A stretch of DNA of 64,000 nucleotides, taken from positions 62,001 through 126,000 of the forward strand of contig NZ_JPVZ01000004.1 in assembly GCF_001662875.1 (NCBI RefSeq), given 5' to 3'. This DNA is from Thalassospira tepidiphila MCCC 1A03514 (GTDB lineage: Bacteria; Pseudomonadota; Alphaproteobacteria; Rhodospirillales; Thalassospiraceae). The notes beneath the pieces were generated by a model. The model saw nothing but the letters and a program-made list of their open reading frames with translations. It did no database searches and had not been told where the DNA came from. Below, piece by piece: positions 36,987 through 45,251 of the stretch (the first letter of the stretch is position 1; every line of letters starts with the position of its first letter). Both the position numbers and the translations under genes were made by a program.

Positions 36987-38462
36987 ATGACCATCCAGCT
37001 AAATGATACTGGCCTTTGGCAAACCCAGGGGCATATCGACGGCAAATGGGTCGCATCCGACAGCGGCAAGACCTTTGCGGTTGTTGACCCGGCCACCGGC
37101 GAACATCTTGCCGATGTTCCCGATATGGGCGCGGCCGAAACCAGTCGTGCGATTGATGCCGCCAATGCCGCCCTTCCAACTTGGCGGGCCAAAACCGCCA
37201 AGGAACGTGCAAACGTCTTGCGCAGATGGTTTGACCTCTGCATGGCGGCACAGGCCGACCTTGCATTGCTGATGACCCGCGAACAGGGCAAACCCCTGGC
37301 CGAGGCATCCGGCGAAGTAGCCTATGGCGCGTCCTTCCTTGAATGGTTTGCCGAAGAGGGCAAACGCATTTATGGCGATGTTATCCCGTCGCATGGGGCG
37401 GACAAACGCATCATCACCGTCAAACAGCCGATTGGTGTTGTTGCGGCGATTACGCCGTGGAACTTCCCGATGGCAATGATCACGCGCAAATGTGCCCCGG
37501 CCCTTGCCGCGGGTTGCACGGTCGTCATCAAACCGGCGGAAGATACCCCGCTGACCGCGCTTGCACTGGTCGAGCTGGCCAAACGTGCCGGGTTCCCCGA
37601 TGGCGTGATCAATATCGTCACGGCATCACACGGGGCGGAAATTGGCGGTGAACTGACTGCCAACCCGATCGTGCGCAAGCTGTCCTTCACCGGCTCCACC
37701 CAGGTCGGCAAACTTTTGATGCGTCAGTGTTCTGATACCGTCAAAAAAGTCAGCCTGGAGCTTGGCGGCAACGCACCGTTTATTGTCTTTGACGATGCCG
37801 ATCTGGATGCGGCCGTCGCAGGCGCGATTGCCTCGAAATACCGCAATGCCGGTCAAACCTGTGTCTGTGCCAACCGCATTCTGGTTCAGGAAGGTGTCTA
37901 TGACCCCTTTGCCGCCAAACTGGCCGAGGCCGTTGGCAAATTGCGTGTCGGTTTGGGCACCGAAGAAGGCATCACACAGGGCCCGCTGATCAATGCCAAG
38001 GCAATCGAAAAGGTCGAAGCACTGGTCGAAGACGCGGTTTCACGTGGGGCAAAGGCTGTTCTTGGTGGTGACCGCGCCAAACCGGACAGCAACTTCTTTA
38101 CCCCTACCATTCTGACCGGGGTTACGTCAGATATGCGGATTTTCTCCGAGGAAATCTTTGGTCCGGTTGCACCGCTGTTCAAGTTCAGCAGTGAAGAAGA
38201 TGCCATTCGCATGGCCAATGATACGCCGTTTGGTCTGGCGGCCTATTTCTATGCGCGTGATATCGGTCGCATCTGGCGGGTTGGCGAGGCGCTTGAATAC
38301 GGCATCGTTGGCATCAACGAAGGCATCATTTCGACCGAGGCAGCACCGTTTGGCGGGGTCAAGGAATCCGGCATCGGCCGCGAAGGGTCGAAATACGGCA
38401 TCGATGATTTCGTCGAGATTAAATATATGTGCCTCGGCGGTCTCGCCGGGAACGCCAACTGA
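36987..38462 (+). CDS. gabD: NAD(P)-dependent succinate-semialdehyde dehydrogenase, GabD-like
   Basis: Aldehyde dehydrogenase, 491 residues. Catalytic Glu258 (VSLELGGNAPF) and Cys292 in NAGQTCVCANR. The second Cys two residues on (TCVC) is the hallmark of the GabD/SSADH branch. TPWNFPMAM, FTGSTQVGK and EIFGPVAPLF are the usual cofactor and structural motifs. It should oxidise succinate semialdehyde, or a close semialdehyde, to the acid. Placed between two Fe-type alcohol dehydrogenases it suggests a hydroxy-acid to semialdehyde to dicarboxylate sequence such as 4-hydroxybutyrate to succinate. GabD-like enzymes also act on glutarate semialdehyde and related compounds. Confidence 0.88.
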   Translation: MTIQLNDTGLWQTQGHIDGKWVASDSGKTFAVVDPATGEHLADVPDMGAAETSRAIDAANAALPTWRAKTAKERANVLRRWFDLCMAAQADLALLMTREQGKPLAEASGEVAYGASFLEWFAEEGKRIYGDVIPSHGADKRIITVKQPIGVVAAITPWNFPMAMITRKCAPALAAGCTVVIKPAEDTPLTALALVELAKRAGFPDGVINIVTASHGAEIGGELTANPIVRKLSFTGSTQVGKLLMRQCSDTVKKVSLELGGNAPFIVFDDADLDAAVAGAIASKYRNAGQTCVCANRILVQEGVYDPFAAKLAEAVGKLRVGLGTEEGITQGPLINAKAIEKVEALVEDAVSRGAKAVLGGDRAKPDSNFFTPTILTGVTSDMRIFSEEIFGPVAPLFKFSSEEDAIRMANDTPFGLAAYFYARDIGRIWRVGEALEYGIVGINEGIISTEAAPFGGVKESGIGREGSKYGIDDFVEIKYMCLGGLAGNAN

Positions 38463-38483
38463 TCCCGGATAAGGAGACACATC

Positions 38484-39638
38484 ATGAGTTTCATGTTCCG
38501 AAGCGTGCCACGCATCGTCTGCGAAGCCGGTGGCATTGCCAAGACCGGCAGCCTGATGCAGGAACTCGGCGCCAGCCGTGTCATCATCGTTTGCGATCCG
38601 GGCATCGTCAAACTGGGTTTTGCGCAAAAGGCGCAAGATGCACTTGAGGCCGCCGGTATCGCGGTTCAGGTATTTTCTGACGTCGAAGCCGACCCGCCCC
38701 AGAAAATTGTCGAAGCCGCCATTACCGGGGCACGTGACTGGAAGGCGGATGGCGTAATCGGTCTTGGCGGCGGCAGCTCGCTTGATAGTGCCAAGCTGGT
38801 TGCATTGCTTGCCAACAGCGACCAGACCATCGAAGAGATCTATGGGGTGGACAAGGCAACTGGTGACCGCCTACCGTTGATCCAGATCCCGACCACCGCC
38901 GGGACCGGATCAGAAGTTACATGGGTGTCGGTAATTACAGATAACGACCACCTCAAACAGGTTGTCTACACCCCGCAACTGATGCCCGATATCGCCCTTC
39001 TTGATGCGGAACTGACCTATGGCCTGCCGCAAAAGGTCACAGCGGCCACGGGCCTTGATGCCATGGTCCATGCGATCGAAGGCTATACCAGCCGCACACG
39101 CAAAAACCCGATTGCCGATGGCATGGCGGTCACCGCCCTTTCGCTGCTTGGCAAGAACCTGATGAAGGTGATTGAAAATCCAGGTGACAAAGAAGCGCGC
39201 TCTGCCATGTTGCAGGGATCGCTGATTGCCGGGATGGCGTTTGCCAATGCATCGGTTGCCGCCATTCATGGATTGGCCTATCCGCTGGGCGCACGTTTCC
39301 ATATCCCGCATGGTCATGCCAATGCGCTGGTCATGGCGCAGGTGATCCGCTTTAACCTGCCAGCCGCGAAAAAGCTGTACGCCGAACTCGCCCCGTGCCT
39401 GATCGAAGGGGGCGATTTCGACAGCGAAGACACCGCCGCCGAGGCGTTCGTCAAAAGGATCGAGGAAATGGTCCCGGCCAGCGGTCTTGAAATCCGCCTG
39501 CGCGATCTTGGCGTCACCGAAGAGTCCCTGCCGGAAATGGCCGAGGAAGTCTTTACCAAGATCCATCGCCTGATCGACAGCAATCCGCGCGACATGACCG
39601 CCAAGGAGATCGAGGCGATTTATCGCAGCGTTTATTAA
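38484..39638 (+). CDS. Iron-containing alcohol dehydrogenase 2
   Basis: Second group III alcohol dehydrogenase, 384 residues, alignable end to end with the protein at 35814 and of equal length, so the pair arose by duplication. Metal ligands Asp192, His196, His262 and His276 and the NAD loop GLGGGSSLDSAK are kept. AAGGAGACACATC precedes the ATG, 21 bp after the aldehyde dehydrogenase gene. Differences cluster in the TPIS/TWVS and loop regions near the active site, so the two may prefer different alcohols. It is the last gene of the operon, followed by a 13-bp hairpin. Confidence 0.9.
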   Translation: MSFMFRSVPRIVCEAGGIAKTGSLMQELGASRVIIVCDPGIVKLGFAQKAQDALEAAGIAVQVFSDVEADPPQKIVEAAITGARDWKADGVIGLGGGSSLDSAKLVALLANSDQTIEEIYGVDKATGDRLPLIQIPTTAGTGSEVTWVSVITDNDHLKQVVYTPQLMPDIALLDAELTYGLPQKVTAATGLDAMVHAIEGYTSRTRKNPIADGMAVTALSLLGKNLMKVIENPGDKEARSAMLQGSLIAGMAFANASVAAIHGLAYPLGARFHIPHGHANALVMAQVIRFNLPAAKKLYAELAPCLIEGGDFDSEDTAAEAFVKRIEEMVPASGLEIRLRDLGVTEESLPEMAEEVFTKIHRLIDSNPRDMTAKEIEAIYRSVY

Positions 39639-39676
39639 TTTGCCCGTCTGCAAACTTCGGTTTGTATCGTGGCACA

Positions 39677-39715
39677 AGAACCGGCGGCCTGTTTGGTCGC
39701 TTGGCCGCCGGTTCT
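39677..39715. terminator. Hairpin between convergent genes
   Basis: A perfect 13-bp GC-rich stem (AGAACCGGCGGCC at 39677-39689 with its complement at 39703-39715) and a 13-nt loop separate the dehydrogenase operon from the leftward cyclase gene. T-runs are poor on both sides, so it is probably a bidirectional but weak terminator. Confidence 0.6.
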
Positions 39716-39740
39716 AAAGTTATCAAATGATCAGACCGGC

Positions 39741-40688
39741 TTAGCGAATGGCAACCGGGTTGATGATCATCTGTACAGCGCCCTTAAGCTTCGCCTGCCC
39801 GAGAACGAACAGGAACTCGTGCGCCCGGTCTGCGGCCAGGTCCCGGGTGACGATATTTTCAAGAATATAGACACCGTTTTCTGCCAGAAGCTTCACATGG
39901 ACCGGGAAGAAAGCACTGGGATCTTCATGGGGAACAGCTTCAAGCCCCCATGTATCGGCGCCAACGGCGACAACACCCTGATTTGCCAACCATTCCGCTG
40001 CTTCCAGACCAAGGCCAGGTTCGGTCGTTCCGTAAAGCTCATTGTCCTTCCCGACCAAATCAAGCCATCCGGTATGGATCAGAGCCACATCTCCCTTGCG
40101 AATTTCGGTACCGGCCGCTTTCTGGGCTGCCAAGATGTCCTCAAGGGTGATGACATAGCCGCCTTCAAGACGATCAGTCCCCTTGATCGCAGCAACGTCG
40201 AGCAAGACACCACGCGTTGCCATTGGTGGCACATGTTCGATGCCAAGCCTGGTCAGGCCGGTGGCTGCGACCATGTCTTCGGCGTGGTTATTGTTATAAT
40301 AGGTATGATGATCACCCAGATGACCCAGACCATCAATCTGTGTCCCGACACCGAGCCAGCCGGTGAACATGTCATCGTTATAGGTTCCTGCATTGCTGCC
40401 GATTGTTTTGTTACCGCTTTGTCCGGGCGAGAAAACCGTCACAGCGACACCACGTGGTGCAAAGGCCGGTGTATCACGTGAAACTTCCATCCCCAGTGAA
40501 TAGACCTTGCCTTCGGAAATCAGCTTACTGGCTGCAAGTGTTACTTCCGAAGTGAGATAGTTCGCTGCCCCGATTTGATCATCAGGTCCAAACGGTGATG
40601 AGAACCGGTCATCGGCCGAAGCGGTACCGACTGCGCCGATAAGACCAAGCATCATGGATGCAGAGACAAGCATTTTTGCTTTTTGCAT
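39741..40688 (-). CDS. Exported cyclase-family (kynurenine formamidase-like) hydrolase
   Basis: Protein of 315 residues in the cyclase/KFase-like metal hydrolase family, with a Sec signal peptide (residues 1-25, TASA-DD). The family metal motif HxGTHxDxxxH is changed: the sequence reads GVGTQIDGLGHLGDHH, so Gln stands in place of the second His, as in a subset of long bacterial homologues. A downstream VPHED and a DTPAF segment match the fold. Substrate unknown; family members hydrolyse cyclic amides, formamides or isatin. The ATG has a very good AGGGAGGAAAAA ribosome site. It is a single gene lying just outside the left end of the island. Confidence 0.78.
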   Translation of the reverse strand: MQKAKMLVSASMMLGLIGAVGTASADDRFSSPFGPDDQIGAANYLTSEVTLAASKLISEGKVYSLGMEVSRDTPAFAPRGVAVTVFSPGQSGNKTIGSNAGTYNDDMFTGWLGVGTQIDGLGHLGDHHTYYNNNHAEDMVAATGLTRLGIEHVPPMATRGVLLDVAAIKGTDRLEGGYVITLEDILAAQKAAGTEIRKGDVALIHTGWLDLVGKDNELYGTTEPGLGLEAAEWLANQGVVAVGADTWGLEAVPHEDPSAFFPVHVKLLAENGVYILENIVTRDLAADRAHEFLFVLGQAKLKGAVQMIINPVAIR

Positions 40689-40786
40689 TTTTTCCTCCCT
40701 AAGTTGATAAGGACTCAGGGAACAGCAATTCTAATGCCAACAAAAAATGGCTTAAAACGGTGATCTTCAAAAGGAATTTGAGCGGC

Positions 40787-40819
40787 AACCGATCAATCGA
40801 ACACCTGACATGATCGGTT
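40787..40819. promoter_or_regulatory. Inverted repeat upstream of the cyclase gene
   Basis: AACCGATCA (40787-40795) and TGATCGGTT (40811-40819) are perfect 9-bp arms with a 15-bp centre, about 100 bp upstream of the leftward cyclase gene. This looks like an operator for a dimeric regulator. No regulator gene is adjacent. Confidence 0.5.
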
Positions 40820-40899
40820 ATCGCTCCGGCAAAACATGCAGGCGATCAGCCTGTCTCACCAAGCTCGCAATTTTTGTCATTCTATCTTTTGGGAAAAGT

Positions 40900-40955
40900 G
40901 ATGGTGCCCCCGGGGAGAATCGAACTCCCACTCACTAAGTGAAACAGATTTTGAG
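40900..40955 (-). repeat. Left attachment repeat (tRNA-Leu 3' fragment)
   Basis: Identical to 50361-50416. Bases 40902-40955 equal the last 54 nt of the tRNA-Leu gene, including the CCA end, T-arm, variable arm and anticodon. The sequence diverges at the anticodon loop, so this copy lacks the 5' half and cannot make a tRNA. It marks the far end of the island. Confidence 0.92.
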
Positions 40956-41372
40956 GGCGGAGAAAACTCAATGAAATCAGTACATTTCCAAAATACAGGC
41001 AGCATTTCGGAGCTTGTATCTTGTACTTCGTGAATGAATTTACGGAATGGATTTCATCATATCCGCTGACCCCGCAGTACTTAAGATTTCTCGGCTCAGA
41101 TTGCTGTCAACTCCAAAGCTGAAACAACATGATTATTCAACCTGCCGTTCAGCGAGGCTATGAAAAATCGATAGGCGAAGATGACCGCTCGCCGAAGAAC
41201 TCGGGGCTTTCTCAAACGAAAATCCCTTTCATTTGATGGGCACATTCAACTTTTACGCCCCCAAAATTGGAAACGAGGGCCACGCATCACAGCTTGCTCA
41301 ACAAGACAGGTTTATTCTAATTGAAAAGAAAATCAGGCTTAACTCATGGACGATAGTTTCCGAGAGGGCCTG
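40956..41372. other. AT-rich island end without recognisable genes
   Basis: These 417 bp follow the left att repeat. Only short open frames are present, none with a ribosome site or recognisable family. It may be decayed island DNA, for example the remains of a lost integrase region, but I could not identify any integrase motif in either strand. Confidence 0.5.
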
Positions 41373-42425
41373 CTATTTACCCGGCCTAGCATGCAAGGCC
41401 CAATCACCTTCGGAAAAACGGTCATGTGCAAATTGCCCCTGATGCCAGTAAGGATAAATCAACGGCGGAGCACTGACCTGATCAAGACGTTTAAGATCAT
41501 CTGGATCAAGCTTGACATCAAACGCACGGAAATTAGCTTTGAACTGATCGATATTGCTGCCCCCAATTACAAGCGATGAAACTGCGGGGCGAGTTAACAA
41601 CCAAGCCAGTGCAATCTGGGCGGCTTCAACGCCATGTTTTTCACCCACCGAGATCAGGACGTCAACTATGTCCCACAAACGATCCTGATCCCGGATGGGT
41701 GGTTCGGTCCAGCCCGCAGCCTGCCGGGACCCTTCCGCAACAGGCTGACTACGGCGATGTTTGCCCGAGAGCAATCCCGCCGCCAATGGGCTCCAGACCA
41801 AAACCCCAAGCCCTTGGTCCACCGAAATCGGCAGAAGTTCATATTCTGCTTCGCGGGCTTCAAGGGTGTAATGAATTTGCTGTGTGACGAACCGCACACG
41901 GCGATCCCGTTCGGATGCCTGCAATGATTTCATGATGTGCCAGCCCGAATAGTTTGAGCAACCGACATAGCGCACCTTGCCCTGTGTGACCAAAGCATCA
42001 AGAGCGGCCATCTTTTCTTCGACCGGGGTGACGCCATCCCATTCGTGCATGTAATAGATGTCGATGTGGTCGGTGCGCAGATTCTTGAGCGTCTTTTCGC
42101 ATTCCCGGATCAGGTGATAGCGACTTACCCCCTCATCATTCGGGCCATCGCCAATCCGCATGCGGGCCTTGGATGTGACAAGAACCTGATCACGTCGGCC
42201 GTCAAGGACTTCGCCAAGGATTTGCTCGGACAGGCCCGTCGAGTACATATTGGCAGTGTCAAACAGGTTCACACCGTGATCAATGCAGCAATCGACAAGA
42301 CGGCGTGCTTCGGGCACTTGTTGCGAACCGACCATTGCGAACGGTCCGTCGCCGCCAAAAGTAAATGTTCCCATCGAAAGGGCTGAGACTTTCAACCCTG
42401 ATCTGCCTAGTGTTCTATACTCCAT
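41373..42425 (-). CDS. Aldo/keto reductase
   Basis: NAD(P)H-dependent aldo/keto reductase with a TIM-barrel fold, 350 residues. The catalytic tetrad Asp56, Tyr61 (FDTANMYS), Lys86 (VTSKARM) and His127 (YYMHEWD) is complete. C-terminal cofactor segment LVIGGSNIDQFKANF. ATG at 42425 (MEYRTLGRSGLKVS) is chosen with AAAGGA upstream; the open frame begins seven codons earlier. It lies about 100 bp after dhaL and is probably the last gene of the leftward island operon. It may interconvert a sugar or polyol with the ketose phosphorylated by DhaK/DhaL. Family members act on many carbonyls, so the substrate is open. Confidence 0.87.
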   Translation of the reverse strand: MEYRTLGRSGLKVSALSMGTFTFGGDGPFAMVGSQQVPEARRLVDCCIDHGVNLFDTANMYSTGLSEQILGEVLDGRRDQVLVTSKARMRIGDGPNDEGVSRYHLIRECEKTLKNLRTDHIDIYYMHEWDGVTPVEEKMAALDALVTQGKVRYVGCSNYSGWHIMKSLQASERDRRVRFVTQQIHYTLEAREAEYELLPISVDQGLGVLVWSPLAAGLLSGKHRRSQPVAEGSRQAAGWTEPPIRDQDRLWDIVDVLISVGEKHGVEAAQIALAWLLTRPAVSSLVIGGSNIDQFKANFRAFDVKLDPDDLKRLDQVSAPPLIYPYWHQGQFAHDRFSEGDWALHARPGK

Positions 42426-42526
42426 AACCCGGTCCTTTCGATGCAAGTCATTGCGGTGTGGCGCAAGTAGGAAAAGGTCTCAGCATGCCGCCCAAGCACG
42501 GCGCAATCATGCTGAGACTTAGAAAG

Positions 42527-43162
42527 TCAGCCTTTTACAAAGCGTGCGAGCGTTTCAATCAACAGGAAGGCAACCGTGCCCCCCGCATCCTGAAGACCTT
42601 TGCTTTTATCGGCAAACGCCGCAGCCTTGCCGTGCTGGGCGACCATATCCTTGGTTGCTACCAGCGCTGCCTGTCCGGCACGTGCGGCGTCTGCAACCGC
42701 ATCGACCAACGGGGCGTGTTGGTCGGCAGATTGTTCAAGGCTTTGGGCGATGGGCTCAAGCACATCCAAGACAGTTTTATCGCCAAGTTTGGCTTTGCCG
42801 CGTTCGGCAATCCCGTCGGCATACGCCCGCCAGAAGGCCATCATTTCCTTGGTGCCAATCGCGTCAGCATCATCAACAGCCTTGCCTCCGCGCATAAATC
42901 CGGTTGCTGTCAACGTCCCCATTGTCGAGGGCGCTGCCTTTGCCATTGCCGCACCAGCCATTTTGAACTGCTTGCCCAGCGGTTCACCGTCCATGTCAGA
43001 GACCGTTTTAGTGGCAGCCTCAAACGCAGAATTCATAGTGATGCCAAGATCACTGTCACCGACTTTGGCATCAAGGGCGATCAGTTCATCACGCTTGTCG
43101 CGAAATGTGGCATGAAAGGCCTCGAACAGGGCGGCAATATTGCCGGTATTAATTGTGTCCAT
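42527..43162 (-). CDS. dhaL: Dihydroxyacetone kinase-type subunit DhaL
   Basis: All-helical nucleotide-binding subunit, 211 residues, which carries ADP/ATP and transfers phosphate to the sugar held by DhaK. The Mg-nucleotide Asp triad is present in LDAKVGDSDLGITM (Asp31, 36, 38). The classical form is GDGDHG, so the His is Leu here, as in homologues tied to four-carbon or branched sugars. APSTMGTL and GGTVAFLL resemble the phosphate and helix-cap motifs. Two ATGs are adjacent; the second (43162) is better spaced from GGAGG. No DhaM phosphotransferase partner lies nearby, so ATP rather than PEP is the probable phosphate donor. Confidence 0.85.
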   Translation of the reverse strand: MDTINTGNIAALFEAFHATFRDKRDELIALDAKVGDSDLGITMNSAFEAATKTVSDMDGEPLGKQFKMAGAAMAKAAPSTMGTLTATGFMRGGKAVDDADAIGTKEMMAFWRAYADGIAERGKAKLGDKTVLDVLEPIAQSLEQSADQHAPLVDAVADAARAGQAALVATKDMVAQHGKAAAFADKSKGLQDAGGTVAFLLIETLARFVKG

Positions 43163-43174
43163 CATGGCCTCCGA

Positions 43175-44176
43175 TTACTGCGCGAAATGTTTGAAGAATG
43201 GCGTGTCGGCTTTGGCAGCCATCAGGCGATCAAGTTCTTCGTCAAGATGCAGAACCGAAACAGATGCACCGGCCATTTCCATCGAAGTCGCAAATTCACC
43301 GACCCAAACATGCTTCACGTTGATGTCGCGCTCGCTCATCAATTGGGAAACACGACGGAACATGATGTAAAGTTCTTCAAGCGGTGTCGCGCCAAGACCG
43401 TTAACCAGAATGGCAACATCGTCGCCTTTCTTGTAATCCTGCTCGGCGAAGATTTTCGCCATCATCTCGTCGACGAGCGGATCAGCAGCAGTCAGTTTTT
43501 TACGGGTAATACCGTTTTCGCCATGGATCCCCATGCCGATTTCCATCTCGTCATCGCCGATTTCAAAGGATGGCTTGCCAACTTCGGGAATGATGCAGCT
43601 GCTCAGCGCGACACCGATGGTGCGTGTGCGATCTTTGGCCTTTTCAGCAACGCGAACGACCTCTTCAAGTGACATGCCTTCCTGTGCGGCCGCACCGGCA
43701 GCTTTATAAAGGAAGAATATCCCGGCAACGCCACGGCGCTTGTGTTCTTCACCAACGACAGAGGACGCCACATCATCATTGCCGACAACCGACATCACCT
43801 TGATGTCTTCAAGGTCGGCCAGCTCGGTCGCCATATCGAAATTGATGATATCCCCGGTATAATTGCCGTAAATGTAAAGGACACCCGCCCCCTGATCGAT
43901 ATGCTTGGTCACTTCAAGCATCTGCTCGGCACTGGGTGACTGAAACACGCCGCCAACAGCCGCACCATCGAGCATGCCTTTGCCGACATAACCCAGAAAC
44001 AGCGGCAAATGCCCCGAACCACCACCGGTGGCAATGCCAACCTTGCCTTTGACCGGCTCGGCCTTGACATAGCAGCGCTTGTCATCGGCAACATAGGTGA
44101 CCTCTTTGTTCGCCAGATAGATGCCTTCAAGCATTTCATCGACGAAATTCTTCGGATCATTCATAAATTTTTTCAT
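43175..44176 (-). CDS. dhaK: Dihydroxyacetone kinase-type subunit DhaK
   Basis: Substrate-binding subunit, 333 residues. The residues that bind dihydroxyacetone in the E. coli protein fall at the same numbers here: His56 (GGGSGHLPLF), Asp109 (YTGDIINFD) and His218 (MGIHGENG), where His218 forms the covalent hemiaminal to the ketose carbonyl. The substrate loop GHLPLFLGYVG differs from the usual GHEPAHAGYVG, so the ligand may be larger than dihydroxyacetone, such as a tetrulose. It is followed 12 bp later by dhaL and preceded by the ABC permease gene in one leftward operon. Confidence 0.9.
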   Translation of the reverse strand: MKKFMNDPKNFVDEMLEGIYLANKEVTYVADDKRCYVKAEPVKGKVGIATGGGSGHLPLFLGYVGKGMLDGAAVGGVFQSPSAEQMLEVTKHIDQGAGVLYIYGNYTGDIINFDMATELADLEDIKVMSVVGNDDVASSVVGEEHKRRGVAGIFFLYKAAGAAAQEGMSLEEVVRVAEKAKDRTRTIGVALSSCIIPEVGKPSFEIGDDEMEIGMGIHGENGITRKKLTAADPLVDEMMAKIFAEQDYKKGDDVAILVNGLGATPLEELYIMFRRVSQLMSERDINVKHVWVGEFATSMEMAGASVSVLHLDEELDRLMAAKADTPFFKHFAQ

Positions 44177-44186
44177 GATTTTCTCT

Positions 44187-45251
44187 TTATTTCGCAGGTT
44201 TGAATTTGCGCTGACGGGTTACGAAGAACGCCGCGGCAAGCAGAATGAACGCGCCGACGAACACCCGTTGCCATGTGCTTGGAATTCCAACCATCACAAG
44301 AACATTATCGACCACAACGACAAGCAAAACGCCCAGCATGGTGCCAATCACCGACCCGGTTCCGCCGGTGATCCGGGCCCCGCCCAGAACAACCGCTGCA
44401 ATCACCGCAATTTCGGTTCCGACAAGATCAAACGGGTTCGCCAAACGGTTGGCCGTCACATGAACGATGCCTGCCAGGCCGGCCAAAGCACCGGCATAAC
44501 CAAACACGAAAAGATGGACGATCTTGACGTTGTACCCCAGACGGGCGGTGACATCCGGACTTCCACCAAGCGAGAAGATGGCGCGTCCCATCAGGGTACG
44601 GCGCATGATCCACCAGGTCAGGATCGCTGCTGCTGGCAGGATCAGGAAGTAAACAGGCAAACTGACCGTTGCGCCATTTGCCGTTTCAAATTCTAGCAGG
44701 GAAATACGCCCGAACGTGCCCATCTGACCGGGCAACTCCATGATCCAGGTCGTGCCGACAAAAGCCAGCAAGCCGCCCCGAAACAGGTACTGCGTACCAA
44801 TCGTGACAATCAGAGATGGCACACGCAGCGTATAAACCAGAAAGCCATTGAGAACACCCAGCGCAATGCCACCGGCAACCGCGATCAGAAACACGACATA
44901 GATCGGCATGTTCGGTGCATGGTTGATTGCCAGCAGTGTGATCGAATACATCGTCAGTGCTGCGATGGCCGTAAACGACACATCAATGCCCCCTGCTGCC
45001 AGGATCACAAAAACACCCAATGCAAACAGGCCGGTCACGACACTGGCGCGGCCAATATCAATCAGGGTGGATGGCTGCAAAAAGGCTGGGTTTGCAATGG
45101 CGACAGCGATACAAATGGCAATAAGAAGACCCAAGGTCACCATTTCCGGTTTCTTGGCAATCAGATCACCCAATCCCCGGCGCTGCTGCAATTGCCCGGA
45201 TGCCGATACATGGCCCGGAGCAGGTTTGTTTGAGGTTCCAGCCGAACTCAT
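44187..45251 (-). CDS. Sugar ABC transporter permease (RbsC family) 1
   Basis: Ribose-type permease, 354 residues, eight to ten hydrophobic helices after a charged 35-residue N-terminus. RbsC segments: ALGVFVILAAGGIDVSFTAI, LNGFLVYTLRVPSLIVTIGT and VAAVVLGGARITGGTGSVIG-like (IAAVVLGGARITGGTG). The start overlaps the ATPase stop by 4 bp. A second, clearly different permease is encoded at 47965, so the channel is probably a heterodimer. Confidence 0.9.
   Translation of the reverse strand: MSSAGTSNKPAPGHVSASGQLQQRRGLGDLIAKKPEMVTLGLLIAICIAVAIANPAFLQPSTLIDIGRASVVTGLFALGVFVILAAGGIDVSFTAIAALTMYSITLLAINHAPNMPIYVVFLIAVAGGIALGVLNGFLVYTLRVPSLIVTIGTQYLFRGGLLAFVGTTWIMELPGQMGTFGRISLLEFETANGATVSLPVYFLILPAAAILTWWIMRRTLMGRAIFSLGGSPDVTARLGYNVKIVHLFVFGYAGALAGLAGIVHVTANRLANPFDLVGTEIAVIAAVVLGGARITGGTGSVIGTMLGVLLVVVVDNVLVMVGIPSTWQRVFVGAFILLAAAFFVTRQRKFKPAK

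Noticed and set aside
40902..40955. Second tRNA-Leu gene
   Set aside because: Only the 3' 54 nt are present; the D-arm, 5' acceptor strand and half of the anticodon stem are missing, so it is an att remnant.
41000..41370. Integrase remnant next to the left att repeat
   Set aside because: Short frames were inspected on both strands, but no tyrosine-recombinase motif (R..HxxR..Y) could be recognised, so no pseudogene is claimed.
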